Positions 41,248-52,813 of a stretch of 64,000 nt of DNA are shown here, in pieces. How positions within the stretch are numbered: position 1 is the stretch's first letter; the number at the start of each line of letters is the position of its first letter. The notes beneath the pieces were generated by a model. It was not told the origin of the DNA. It was given only the letters and a program-made list of their open reading frames with translations, and did no database searches. The DNA is taken from positions 1 through 64,000 of the forward strand of contig NZ_QICS01000012.1 in assembly GCF_003201285.1 (NCBI RefSeq), in the 5' to 3' direction. Position numbers and translations under genes: made by a program. Origin of the DNA: Lachnotalea glycerini. GTDB taxonomy: Bacteria > Bacillota > Clostridia > Lachnospirales > Lachnospiraceae.

Positions 41248-43773
41248 ATGTATAAGAGAGAACAGAGAATACTACGCAGATCATTTGCTGTTTTTCTAGT
41301 GGCATTCTTATTGATGCCAGTGTTTAGCAGTGCATTTACAGGCTTAGCTTACGTCGAAGCAGCAGAACCGGAAATAACAATTACATCACACAGTTATGAT
41401 TTTAGTAACAATACGGAAAAAAGTACTCCCGTATTGGGGGAAATCCTTGATCAGACGGCATTAGAAACATCTGGAATTATTTGGTATGAAACAGAGGGAA
41501 ATAGTGTATCCTTTGATGCCAAGCTGTTAAAGTTTCGGTCGGGTACTACCTTATATATACCAATTCAAGAGGACACAACCAAGATTACATATACACAAAC
41601 TTGCAGTGGGGATTCCTCATCCAGGTTTACTTACGTAGGCGTTAAAAATGGGGCATATTATGTATCAATGACACAGAGCCCAAATTCAGTTACCATTGAT
41701 GATATTACAGATATAGTAAAAGAGTTTAATGGAAATCAGTATATTGCAATCTATTCTGCTGCTGATGTGAAAATCACTAATATAACTTTGACAGAATACA
41801 ATCCCATTAATTTAGTAACAGTAAGTGGAAAAGTCTACAATGCAGCAGAAAACGGTATTTCTAAACTTTCTTTTAAAAATTTGGATGATGAGAATTCTGA
41901 TATTGTTTCAGCGGCGATTGACAACAAAGGAAATTATTCAGCAACCTTGAAACGAATAGCAGGAAATACAAATTATGCGGCATCTGTATCGGAAGCAGGG
42001 TATAAGATTGACAATACAAATGGTGACAATCAATTTAGTCTGATAGGAAATGGAGCAAACAAAGAACAGAATTTCAGCATCATAACAGCAGATATGGCTA
42101 TAGTAAGCGGAACTTTATCGGGAGTTTTAGACAGTGCGCTTAAGGATACCTTAAAGCTAAAGCTTGTTCCAAGTGATAGCACCTTAAATACAGTTTATCT
42201 TAATCTTACGAAAGCATCAGATGGAAGCTATACTTACTCAAATGCAGTAATCAGCCCAGATGTTTCCTACACACCGATTCTGGAAAATGCAAATGATTAT
42301 GAAATAACTTCCGATATAACGATGGCAGCTGGTATTTATACTAATATTGCGTTAAAAGCAACACCAAAGGCTCTTCATCAGGTAGTAGGTTCATTTGTGA
42401 CGTCGGATGGTAGTTGTGCGAATGTTAGTAAAATAACATTTACCAATATGCAGGAACCGGACTATTCCTATACATTTGATATATCCAATAGTACATATTC
42501 AGCGGCACTTCGTACAGGTGAATATGTAACATCAGCAGAAGTGAACGGTTACACGGCATTTGACCATGTTAGCATAAAAGATACTGATGTTATAAATAAT
42601 GTTTATCTGGAGACTTCAAATGACACATCTTCAGTTGCATATCAGGAGATACTCAAAGTAGGAAAAGGAAAAGATTTTGATACAATAACAGAAGCTCTAA
42701 ATTATATTAACAAAATGACAAGAACAGATAATCAAAGAGTAACCATTAATCTTACAGATGATTTGTACAGAGAACAGATTATGGTGAATACCCCTAATAT
42801 TACAATTATGAGTAACAATGAAAAGGCTCCTACAGTTACATGGTATTATGGAATAGGTTATTCATATTATAGTGTAGCCCCTGCATCAGAGACAAATAAA
42901 GGCTATTACAGTAAGAAATATGCTGTGGATCAATATACAAAGACGGTTGTAGATACACATTGGGGAACTGTGGTTGAAATCACTAAGAATGCCATGGGAT
43001 TTCAATCAGAAAATGTAACATACGAAAGTTCTTTTAACCGTTATATGACAGAAGAAGAATTGTCTGATGGGGTAGGCTCAGGTGTGGAATCGGCAAGAAT
43101 AGACCGTCAAGCTGCAACAGATGCCGATGTTATGTCAAAAGCAGGTAAGGAAAGATCTTGTACGATGTTTATTGCGGCTGATCAATGCGAGTTTCATAAC
43201 TGCTCGTTTTTAAGCAGCCAGGATACCATATATACTGGTAATTCAGAGGAGTCAATCTACTTTAAAAATTGTGTGATTGAGGGCACTACCGATTTTATTT
43301 GTGGAAGCGGTAATCCTGTATTTGATAACTGCACGTTGAGTATATACGGATACAGTGACCAGGCTGGAGACGGAGGTTATATTACAGCTCCGAAGGCAGG
43401 AGGCAGCAAAGGATACCTGTTTTATAATTGCAAAATTGCAAGAACTGCATATAACCAAATTTTAACTACAACTAAAAATATATATTTGGGTAGACCTTGG
43501 GGAGCAGGAACGAAAGTTTTGTTTTACAATACAGAGGTTGAAACAGCTGACTTGATTGATTCTGCTGGATATACAGCAATGTCAAGTGTTACACCTGCTG
43601 AAGCGTATTATTCTGAGTACAATACACACCTGCCAGATGGCACTGCGCTTGATACATCAGGCAGAGCAGCAGGTTCCATCATACTGACGCAAGAACAGGC
43701 TGAAAATGTTTGCTTAAATGATTATTTTGGTAATTGGCAGCCGTCATATTATCATACAAATGAATCAAAATAG
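41248..43773 (+). CDS. Secreted multidomain pectinesterase (CE8)
   Basis: This 841-residue exported protein has a long signal peptide (to ~38). A jelly-roll-like N-terminus (~45-185) is followed by several Ig/CnaB-like repeats (~190-460, VSGKVYN...) and the pectin methylesterase beta-helix from ~466. Catalytic Asp residues are D659 (SSQDTIY) and D682 (GTTDFICG); R749 in LGRPWG completes the site. It removes methyl esters from homogalacturonan outside the cell, releasing methanol and pectate. No pectate lyase is in the window. GGGGG precedes the ATG. Confidence 0.88.
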   Translation: MYKREQRILRRSFAVFLVAFLLMPVFSSAFTGLAYVEAAEPEITITSHSYDFSNNTEKSTPVLGEILDQTALETSGIIWYETEGNSVSFDAKLLKFRSGTTLYIPIQEDTTKITYTQTCSGDSSSRFTYVGVKNGAYYVSMTQSPNSVTIDDITDIVKEFNGNQYIAIYSAADVKITNITLTEYNPINLVTVSGKVYNAAENGISKLSFKNLDDENSDIVSAAIDNKGNYSATLKRIAGNTNYAASVSEAGYKIDNTNGDNQFSLIGNGANKEQNFSIITADMAIVSGTLSGVLDSALKDTLKLKLVPSDSTLNTVYLNLTKASDGSYTYSNAVISPDVSYTPILENANDYEITSDITMAAGIYTNIALKATPKALHQVVGSFVTSDGSCANVSKITFTNMQEPDYSYTFDISNSTYSAALRTGEYVTSAEVNGYTAFDHVSIKDTDVINNVYLETSNDTSSVAYQEILKVGKGKDFDTITEALNYINKMTRTDNQRVTINLTDDLYREQIMVNTPNITIMSNNEKAPTVTWYYGIGYSYYSVAPASETNKGYYSKKYAVDQYTKTVVDTHWGTVVEITKNAMGFQSENVTYESSFNRYMTEEELSDGVGSGVESARIDRQAATDADVMSKAGKERSCTMFIAADQCEFHNCSFLSSQDTIYTGNSEESIYFKNCVIEGTTDFICGSGNPVFDNCTLSIYGYSDQAGDGGYITAPKAGGSKGYLFYNCKIARTAYNQILTTTKNIYLGRPWGAGTKVLFYNTEVETADLIDSAGYTAMSSVTPAEAYYSEYNTHLPDGTALDTSGRAAGSIILTQEQAENVCLNDYFGNWQPSYYHTNESK

Positions 43774-43999
43774 CCACAATATTATCAAATATATTATTTT
43801 GCTATTTTAACAAAACAATAGCAAAAATTTGATAATTCAAGTAAAAACTATCAAAATATTTAAAAATTAAAAGATTATTATAGTAAAATATAACTATTTT
43901 TATAGACAATATCACCAATATATGCTACAATTAGTTAAATACTTTGTGAGGGAGGGTAGAGCCATATCATTTCTGTATCATATTAAACTAAAATAATAG

Positions 44000-46107
<2,108 letters not shown>

Positions 46108-46151
46108 CGAATCGCAAGGTCAGAAGTATTTTAAAAGTATAGATAGTTGAA

Positions 46152-46188
46152 TGAAAAACCTGTCATAATTTTTGGCAGGTTTTTTTCA
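46152..46188 (+). terminator. Terminator after the esterase pair
   Basis: AAAACCTG...CAGGTTTT with TTTTTTT following. A group II intron remnant begins within a few bases of its T-tract. Confidence 0.8.
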
Positions 46189-46190
46189 TT

Positions 46191-46455
46191 GTGTGTGTGT
46201 GTCCAGCGAAGCTGGACCATGCCTGCCGGTGTAAGTCCGGTCACGGTAATCGCCAGTGAGCCGTGTAGCTAAATCCGGTGCGTTACAGTAATGTAGGGTG
46301 CTAAGCGGATGGATAAAGTCGCACCATAGACGATTTAATTGAAGTTATCTGCATGACATAATGCTGTAGAAAGAAGAATGTCGGAAAGCCGTATGAGGGA
46401 AAACCTCACGTACGGTTTGATGAGGGGCGGGTGAAATTTCACCCGCCTACTCTAT
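46191..46455 (+). mobile_element. Group II intron remnant without reverse transcriptase
   Basis: About 265 nt of GC-richer, structured DNA. It starts GTGTGTG and contains CACGGTAATCGCCAGTGAGC and GGTGTAAGTCC, which I recall from group II intron domain I. Domain V is recognisable at 46387-46418 (AGCCGTATGAGGG...CGTACGGTTT), and a domain VI hairpin at 46426-46447 is followed by CCTACTCTAT. No intron-encoded protein remains and domains II-IV are largely missing. Its place right after a terminator recalls group IIC target choice; subclass is uncertain. Confidence 0.75.
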
Positions 46456-46510
46456 CATGCAAAATTAATTGATAACATCCTTTTGCATGATAAAAAGTAA
46501 AAGCAATTAT

Positions 46511-46539
46511 TGACTTACCTAAATACTTGTAATAAAATG
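46511..46539 (+). promoter_or_regulatory. Promoter and likely PadR operator
   Basis: TTGACT (46511-46516), 17 nt, TAAAAT (46534-46539). CTTACCTA inside the promoter and TAGGTAAG just before the PadR start are inverted copies, a possible autoregulatory site. Confidence 0.6.
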
Positions 46540-46570
46540 TACTTAGTAATGCTAGGTAAGGAGTGGTGAA

Positions 46571-46909
46571 TTGAATCCAAAATACGAACAGCAAATGAAA
46601 AAAGGCGTGTTTGAAATGCTTGTTTTAGTGCTATTAAAAAATGAAGAGAAATATGGCTATCAGCTTATTTGTGAGCTGGCAGATAAAAGTAACGGCATGT
46701 TTACTTTGAAAGAGGGGACGCTGTATCCCATTCTTTACCGGATGGAGGATGATGGTTTGGTTATCAGCAGATGGAGTGAACCAAAAGGGAAAAAAGTATC
46801 CAGAAAATATTACCAAATTACAAATTCAGGGATTCAGGCTTTAGCCGAAATGCTTGAACTATGGAAAGAGTTTCAAAATAAAGTAACATCGATAATGGAG
46901 GTAGAGTAA
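46571..46909 (+). CDS. PadR-family transcriptional regulator
   Basis: This 112-residue winged-helix protein starts at TTG (AAGGAG upstream). It has the PadR core KKGVFEMLVLVLLKNEEKYG, EGTLYPILYRMEDDGLV and a C-terminal dimerisation helix. Such short PadR proteins sit before HAAS-domain membrane proteins and repress them. The stop overlaps the next start by 1 nt (TAATG). Confidence 0.88.
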   Translation: MNPKYEQQMKKGVFEMLVLVLLKNEEKYGYQLICELADKSNGMFTLKEGTLYPILYRMEDDGLVISRWSEPKGKKVSRKYYQITNSGIQALAEMLELWKEFQNKVTSIMEVE

Positions 46910-47559
46910 TGAACAAGGACAGATATATAAAAGCAGTTACGAAGAAGTTAAAATGCTCTTATAAGAAAAAACTGGAAATTAAGCGAGAGTTAATAGCGGA
47001 TATACAGTCGGCTTTGGATCATGGGGAAGAATGGCAGCAAATAATGGAGCGAATGGGACAGCCAGCTGGTATGGCCTCTGAATTTAATGAAAACTTATCA
47101 AAGGAGGAATTAAAAGCTTACAAATGGGTAAAGAGAGTGAAAGTCATAGCAGTAAGTGTTATCATAATTGCATTGATAGGAGCAGGAATTAACTGGATTC
47201 AACCGAAAACAGTTGCGATAAAGGATGATAGCTCATTTACCGAGATTCAGGTAATTGATGAATCAAAAGAAATCATTGAGCTGCTAAATCAAAACAATTA
47301 TGAAGAGATTCAAAACAGATGTGCAAATGATCAGATCAAGGAAGCCTTAACTGAAGAAGTTATTGTAAATGCAAAAGAACAAATAGGAGCAGATTGGGGA
47401 AGTTTTCAAGATTTTACCAGTATTTACACAGCAGAAATTAAACAAAAGAATCAAAAATATGCTGTCACTGAAATCACAGCATTATACGAGAATCGAAGCG
47501 TAACTTTTACAATTTCCTTAGATGAAGACATGTTGCTTGTAGGGCTTTATATGAAATAG
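46909..47559 (+). CDS. HAAS-domain membrane protein with DUF3887-like tail
   Basis: This 216-residue protein has an N-terminal HAAS (DUF1700-like) domain (residues ~1-65, with RMGQPAGMASEFNENL). One transmembrane helix lies at ~78-96, followed by an extracytoplasmic domain like DUF3887 (ELLNQNNYEEIQNRC...). HAAS domains are thought to respond together with PadR regulators to envelope stress. Signal and output are unknown. Confidence 0.75.
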   Translation: MNKDRYIKAVTKKLKCSYKKKLEIKRELIADIQSALDHGEEWQQIMERMGQPAGMASEFNENLSKEELKAYKWVKRVKVIAVSVIIIALIGAGINWIQPKTVAIKDDSSFTEIQVIDESKEIIELLNQNNYEEIQNRCANDQIKEALTEEVIVNAKEQIGADWGSFQDFTSIYTAEIKQKNQKYAVTEITALYENRSVTFTISLDEDMLLVGLYMK

Positions 47560-47570
47560 AGGTAAGCAAT

Positions 47571-48035
47571 ATGAATATTAACAAAACGAGGTACGATATT
47601 TTTGTAAATATAGTTGGCGCAGGAATCTTGATTGCCATGGTTCTTTATTTATGGCTAAACTGGCAAGAGATACCCGAGAGCATTCCGGCACATTACAATG
47701 CAGCAGGAGTAATTGATCGGTGGGGGAATAAAAAAGAGATTTTCATTGAAGTTATCATAGCTTGGATTCTCTACATTGGAATAACGGTGCTTGAGAGATT
47801 TCCCCAAATCTGGAATACAGGAGTAACAGTAACAGAACAAAATAAAGTCCGGGTATATCGTATACTAAAAAATCTAATTGAAACTCAAAAGCTATTGATT
47901 GCAGCAATATTTAGCTATAGCGCGCTCAATTCAGCTTTATCAAGAAGCATGTCTGTGTGGTTTTTACCAATAGTTTTAGTGCTTATGTTTGGTTCGATTG
48001 CTTTTTTTACAGTTCAACTAATAAAAGTAAAATGA
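47571..48035 (+). CDS. DUF1648-domain membrane protein
   Basis: This 154-residue protein has about four hydrophobic helices. It has the DUF1648 phrase WQEIPESIPAHYNAAGVIDRWGNK between the first two helices. Relatives (SdpI-like and others) take part in immunity or envelope stress. It is the last gene of the PadR unit, closed by a bidirectional terminator. Confidence 0.75.
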   Translation: MNINKTRYDIFVNIVGAGILIAMVLYLWLNWQEIPESIPAHYNAAGVIDRWGNKKEIFIEVIIAWILYIGITVLERFPQIWNTGVTVTEQNKVRVYRILKNLIETQKLLIAAIFSYSALNSALSRSMSVWFLPIVLVLMFGSIAFFTVQLIKVK

Positions 48036-48078
48036 TTCATGATTTTATATGTTTGAGTATAATAATAATTAATTAATT

Positions 48079-48126
48079 AAAAGGTGCATTCTAATTGAGA
48101 GTAGATTCAAATAGAATGCACCTTTT
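48079..48126. terminator. Bidirectional terminator
   Basis: AAAAGGTGCATTCTA and TAGAATGCACCTTTT form a perfect 15-bp stem between convergent genes. Confidence 0.85.
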
Positions 48127-48142
48127 AAGACCTATCAATATA

Positions 48143-48943
48143 TTATTTATTAAACATCCAATTTAGTACTTTTTTAATATATTCATCCCAAAAATCCCAG
48201 TTATGTCCGCCAGAACCCTCTTCATATATTAAATTTGCACCCACTTGCTCTAAACGACTTTTCACGGTTTGATTCATAGAATACAAGAAATCTTCTGTTC
48301 CGCAAGCTTGATAAAGTTCAGGGACTTGACCTTTAGCCATACATTGTTTATGAAGCTCAAATAAATCAAAATTGCTTCCGGATAGATTTTGAGGCTCTGC
48401 AAAAATATCCTCCAAAGGAAATGGAGCATCCATTGTGCCCTTTAAGTATTCACTGTACAAGTCCACAATATCAAGTGCACCTGACATACTGGCCGATTTT
48501 GAATAAAGGTCTGGGTTAGATAAGGCAAGATACCATGCTCCGTATCCTCCCATAGAAAAGCCTGCGATATAGGTGTCTTCTCTTTTCTTAGAAACAGGAA
48601 ACACGTTTGTGATAAACGCAGGAAGCTCCTTAGTAAAAAAGGTATAGTAGGAGTTTCCGTGATACATGTCCTGATAAAAGCTATTATCTGCTGAGGCCAT
48701 AACCGCTACACAGCGATGCTTTTGCACATAGCGCTCTATATTACTAAAGCGTAAAAATGAACTATAGTTTCCAAAAGCACCGTGAAGCAGATAGACAACA
48801 GGGAGTCCCTTTTCATAGCAGTAGGATTTTTGAACATTGGAATCTGTAATTTGCTCGTTTCCCTCTGGGGTTGGGACAATGACGTTAACCTCAACGGTAT
48901 GTTTTAAGGAAGAACTATAGTAATGACATTGCATACAAGCCAT
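48143..48943 (-). CDS. Intracellular CE1-type esterase
   Basis: This serine esterase of about 266 residues has no signal peptide. The nucleophile lies in IAGFSMGGYGAW, the oxyanion motif is YLLHGAFGNYSSF and the His is in GSGGHNWDFWDEY. It belongs to the tributyrin/acetyl esterase (EstA-like) group. The second ATG at 48943 is chosen because AGGAG abuts the first ATG (48952) and would leave no spacing. It may deacetylate imported oligosaccharides. Confidence 0.85.
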   Translation of the reverse strand: MACMQCHYYSSSLKHTVEVNVIVPTPEGNEQITDSNVQKSYCYEKGLPVVYLLHGAFGNYSSFLRFSNIERYVQKHRCVAVMASADNSFYQDMYHGNSYYTFFTKELPAFITNVFPVSKKREDTYIAGFSMGGYGAWYLALSNPDLYSKSASMSGALDIVDLYSEYLKGTMDAPFPLEDIFAEPQNLSGSNFDLFELHKQCMAKGQVPELYQACGTEDFLYSMNQTVKSRLEQVGANLIYEEGSGGHNWDFWDEYIKKVLNWMFNK

Positions 48944-49178
48944 AAGAATCATCTCCTGATTTTATATTATTTCAGTCTTATTGGACTGGGATAGTCCTAT
49001 TATATAGGATGTATGATAAAGAAACTAGACAAAAATTGCACAGCTTATGCATATTTTGTACATATTTTGCTTTTGTTATTAAAACAAATCAAGATATATA
49101 ACAAAAAAATTAAAGCTTTTTAATTTTAAGCAATCAAATTGAGTTTTAAAAGAGCAAGATATGTAAAATTAGCTCTCA

Positions 49179-49207
49179 TTGATTGCAATTTCTGTATAGA
49201 ATATAAC
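49179..49207 (+). promoter_or_regulatory. Promoter of the GH31 gene
   Basis: TTGATT (49179-49184), 17 nt, TATAAC (49202-49207). The ~220 nt before it (48960-49178) is AT-rich without a gene; GCAATCAA near 49130 and TTGATTGC near 49180 are inverted copies. Confidence 0.55.
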
Positions 49208-49263
49208 TTACATTTTCATTATAATAAAGAAACAAAATGATTTGTAAAAGGAGATAATACCTA

Positions 49264-51765
49264 ATGAAGCTATGTATGAATGCAAAAGAGATAGGGAAAT
49301 GCGAGAACTATGTTTCGATTATGACGAATAGTATTGAAATCCGAGTTCTGTTTTTGACGGACAAAATATTACGAATCCGAGCAGGCTTTGATGGAGAGTT
49401 CGCAGAAGAATCCTATAGTCTGCTGACAACTGCGTGGGGGGATCGCATGGATGCTTTCCTTGGTGACAGGCGTAAAAGAATTGAAGCTGCGGCTGCAACG
49501 TTAACTGACAGTGAAACAACAGCAGTGATACAGGGGAAACTTTTAAAAGTAGTGGTAGAAAAAGACCCATTTCGAATTTGTGTATATGACAAAGACAACA
49601 CCCTTCTTCATGCAGATATCGTAGATTTGGGTTATCAAGAGGACAGCAATCACAGGCGTATTCATACAAGCGAAATCAGTGTAGATGATTGTTTCTATGG
49701 TTTTGGTGAAAAGACAGGTGAGTGGAATAAAGCACAAAAATTCATGTCTATGAGCCCAAAGGATGCAATGGGATATAATCCTAAGGAGACAGATTCTTTG
49801 TATAAGCATATTCCATTTTACATTAAATTAAATCGTCAGTCCCAAAAGGCAGTCGGATATTTCTATCATAATACCTATGAATGTGATTTTGATATGGGAA
49901 GAGAAAAGAGTAATTATTGGAAGCCGCACAGCAGATACAGAACAGATGGCGGAGATATTGATCTTTTCTTAATTGCAGGTCCATCGATTCGTGAGGTAGT
50001 AATGGGATATACGGATTTGACCGGTAAATCAGCCATGCTTCCCATTTATGCACTCGGATACCTTGGTTCGTCTATGTATTATCCGGAGCTGGAGGCTGAC
50101 TGTGATGATGCTATTTTAGAATTTATTGATACGACAAAGGAAGAAGACATGCCAGTAGACGGTTTTCAGCTTTCCTCTGGGTATACCTCACAAGAGACAC
50201 CACAAGGGATAAAGCGCTGCGTATTTACGTGGAATCGAAAACGCTTTAAAAATCCTAAGAATTTCTTTGAACAGATGAGAAAGCGTGGTATCACAGTTTC
50301 GCCTAATGTAAAACCCGGAATTCTTTTGGCACATCCAAATCTGGAAGAAATGAAAAAGCAGAAAATTTTTGTATTAGACAGTGAGAAAGAGGAACCAGGT
50401 ATTGGAACCTGGTGGGGAGGAAAAGGGGTATTTGCAGACTTTACAAAACCAATTACACGTAAGGTATGGAAAGATTTACTGAAAGAAAATGTTCTTTTGA
50501 TGGGGACTAGCTCTGTTTGGAATGATAATTGTGAGTATGACAGTATGATTGATAAGGATTGCCGTTGTGACTTTGAGGGGACGGGTGGTACAATTGGGCA
50601 GCTAAAATCAGTCATGTCTAACATTATGTGCCATGTGACCAAGGAGGCAATTGAGGAAACCTTTGAAAACGAAAGACCTTATATTGTATGTCGCTCCGGA
50701 CATAGCGGAATACAAAGATATGCACAGACTTGGGCAGGTGATAATCTTACTTGTTGGGAGGCATTAAAGTATAATATTGCAACAATTCTTGGGATGGGCT
50801 TATCGGGTGTTGCCAATCATGGCTGTGATGTTTGCGGTTTTTATGGAAATTCGCCAGAAGCAGAATTAATGGTGAGATGGATTCAAAATGGTATTTTTCA
50901 GCCACGTTTTTCTGTACATTCCGTTAATACGGACAATACGGTAACAGAGCCTTGGATGTATGGTGACTGCACACAGTATATCCGTGAGGCGGTGAAGTTT
51001 CGTTATCGACTGATTCCTTACCTCTATTCACTGATGGAAAGGGCACATGAGACAGGACTCCCGATGATTGAACCTATGTGCAGTGCTTTCCAGCAGGATA
51101 CAAAATGCTATGAGGAAGGCGTTGATTTTATGCTGGGAGATTCCCTTTTGGTAGCAAATGTGGTAGAGAAAGGTGCAAAGACCAGAATGGTATATCTTCC
51201 AGAAAATGAAGTCTTTTATGACTTTTATAATAGAACTAGGTATGAAGGCGGTCAAACAATTGAGATTCCCGTTGAACTTTCAAGTGTCCCATTGTTTGTC
51301 AAAGAGGGAGCAATTGTTCCAATGGCACAAAATCAATTGCACAATTTAACAACAGAGAAAGTAACAGGGATTCATCTTTTGATAGCAGCAGGCAGGGATA
51401 ATCGATTTACGCTTTATGAAGATGATGGAATCACAAATGAATACAAGACGGGCAACTTTTTAAAGACGTGTATTACTATGACAACAGGCGAGAAAACAGT
51501 TCTGAACTTCCAAAAGGAGGGTGATTATCAATCAGTAGTTGACAATATGTATCTGGATGTCATTCATCCAAAGAAAGCGCCATATAGGGTGTTCTTAGAT
51601 GGGAAAGAGCTGACTCATTTTCTGTACCGCAAGAAATTTGAAAGTGCAATGAGTGGTTGGTATTATAGCCAGACGTTAAAATCAGTTCAGATTAAATATG
51701 AGAATCTTAGAAAAGATTATGAACTTATTATTTCTTTTGAACAATTTGATATGATAGGAATGTAA
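49264..51765 (+). CDS. GH31 alpha-glucosidase/alpha-xylosidase
   Basis: This is an 833-residue cytoplasmic family 31 glycoside hydrolase. It has an N-terminal beta-sandwich, a TIM barrel and C-terminal beta domains. The catalytic nucleophile is D421 in SVWNDNCEYD and the acid/base is D493 in WAGDN; FGEKTGEWNK and GADVCGF-like GCDVCGFYGN are conserved. It releases alpha-linked glucose or xylose from the nonreducing end; which one cannot be decided from sequence alone. It has its own promoter and terminator. Confidence 0.9.
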   Translation: MKLCMNAKEIGKCENYVSIMTNSIEIRVLFLTDKILRIRAGFDGEFAEESYSLLTTAWGDRMDAFLGDRRKRIEAAAATLTDSETTAVIQGKLLKVVVEKDPFRICVYDKDNTLLHADIVDLGYQEDSNHRRIHTSEISVDDCFYGFGEKTGEWNKAQKFMSMSPKDAMGYNPKETDSLYKHIPFYIKLNRQSQKAVGYFYHNTYECDFDMGREKSNYWKPHSRYRTDGGDIDLFLIAGPSIREVVMGYTDLTGKSAMLPIYALGYLGSSMYYPELEADCDDAILEFIDTTKEEDMPVDGFQLSSGYTSQETPQGIKRCVFTWNRKRFKNPKNFFEQMRKRGITVSPNVKPGILLAHPNLEEMKKQKIFVLDSEKEEPGIGTWWGGKGVFADFTKPITRKVWKDLLKENVLLMGTSSVWNDNCEYDSMIDKDCRCDFEGTGGTIGQLKSVMSNIMCHVTKEAIEETFENERPYIVCRSGHSGIQRYAQTWAGDNLTCWEALKYNIATILGMGLSGVANHGCDVCGFYGNSPEAELMVRWIQNGIFQPRFSVHSVNTDNTVTEPWMYGDCTQYIREAVKFRYRLIPYLYSLMERAHETGLPMIEPMCSAFQQDTKCYEEGVDFMLGDSLLVANVVEKGAKTRMVYLPENEVFYDFYNRTRYEGGQTIEIPVELSSVPLFVKEGAIVPMAQNQLHNLTTEKVTGIHLLIAAGRDNRFTLYEDDGITNEYKTGNFLKTCITMTTGEKTVLNFQKEGDYQSVVDNMYLDVIHPKKAPYRVFLDGKELTHFLYRKKFESAMSGWYYSQTLKSVQIKYENLRKDYELIISFEQFDMIGM

Positions 51766-51776
51766 ATAAGATGGAC

Positions 51777-51816
51777 GAAAGGATTTGTCAGCCTAACGGG
51801 TGGCAGATTCTTTCTT
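51777..51816 (+). terminator. Terminator after the GH31 gene
   Basis: AAAGGATTTGTCAGCC pairs (with G-U) to GGTGGCAGATTCTTTC, then a T-rich tail. Confidence 0.65.
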
Positions 51817-51885
51817 TCCTTTAGGCTATACTTTTTTGGAATAAAGTAATATGATGGAATTATTCTAATTAAGTGGAGGAAGCAT

Positions 51886-52686
51886 ATGGGAATTTTATTA
51901 AATCGATTATTAATTATTTTAAATGATAGTGATCCAAAATCAACGGATTATCATATTGCTTTTACTTTATTGTCTAATTTTTATTCAATTGCTTCATTAT
52001 CAATTGGAGAGGTGGCTCAAATATGTTCTGTTTCAAAGTCAACGATATCCAAATTTATAAGAAAGTTAAATTTTGAAGATTATGCAGAATTTAAAGCAGC
52101 AGCGCCATTTAAGGAAAATAAGTATGGATTTAAGCTTAATTATAATCAAAATATCGCCAAATACATGGAACAGAATGGGTTGGATTCTTATATTGATGTT
52201 ATTTTAAAAGATATTTCTTACTGTAAAAATAGCATTGATATGAATCAAGTTAAAGAATTAGCAAAGGATTTAGTGCATTATAAAAAAGTGGCAAGTTTTG
52301 GTCTTTTGTTTTCGGAGCTTGGAGCAATGGATTTACAGACGAAATTAGCTTATAATGGAAAATTTATTATTACAAATCTAAGTGATTCAAAGCAAGATGA
52401 TTTTATTAATCATGCAGATGAAGATACTTTAATTATTATTTATTCAAACTCAGGTACTTACATTCAGCGCTATATGTTATCCGAATTTCAAATTAAAAAG
52501 GATTATTCAAAAATTAAAGCAAAAATTGTACTAATTACTGGAAATGAAAGGATGAAAAACCATCCAGATGTAGACTTATGTATTAGCTTTAAACATGAAT
52601 CTCTGGTGCAAACACATTCAATTCTTTATCCATTGATTAATGATATGATTGTAATGGAATATAGAAAACAAATCAGAAAAATTTAA
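51886..52686 (+). CDS. RpiR/MurR-family regulator
   Basis: This 266-residue regulator has an N-terminal HTH (SIGEVAQICSVSKSTISKFIRKL) and a C-terminal SIS sugar-phosphate-binding domain (DTLIIIYSNSGTYIQ). It precedes a PTS transporter and a 6-phospho-beta-glucosidase by 127 nt. It probably controls them in response to a phosphosugar. GGAGG precedes the ATG. Confidence 0.85.
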   Translation: MGILLNRLLIILNDSDPKSTDYHIAFTLLSNFYSIASLSIGEVAQICSVSKSTISKFIRKLNFEDYAEFKAAAPFKENKYGFKLNYNQNIAKYMEQNGLDSYIDVILKDISYCKNSIDMNQVKELAKDLVHYKKVASFGLLFSELGAMDLQTKLAYNGKFIITNLSDSKQDDFINHADEDTLIIIYSNSGTYIQRYMLSEFQIKKDYSKIKAKIVLITGNERMKNHPDVDLCISFKHESLVQTHSILYPLINDMIVMEYRKQIRKI

Positions 52687-52813
52687 TGCAGTTTCAATTG
52701 AGTTTCTAAAATTCGAACTTTTCATTGAATAATTAAATCTATGTTATGATTCTTATACAAACAAGTCTTGGCCAAGGCAGATAAATTTTGATGTTAATGG
52801 AGGGAAACGAATC

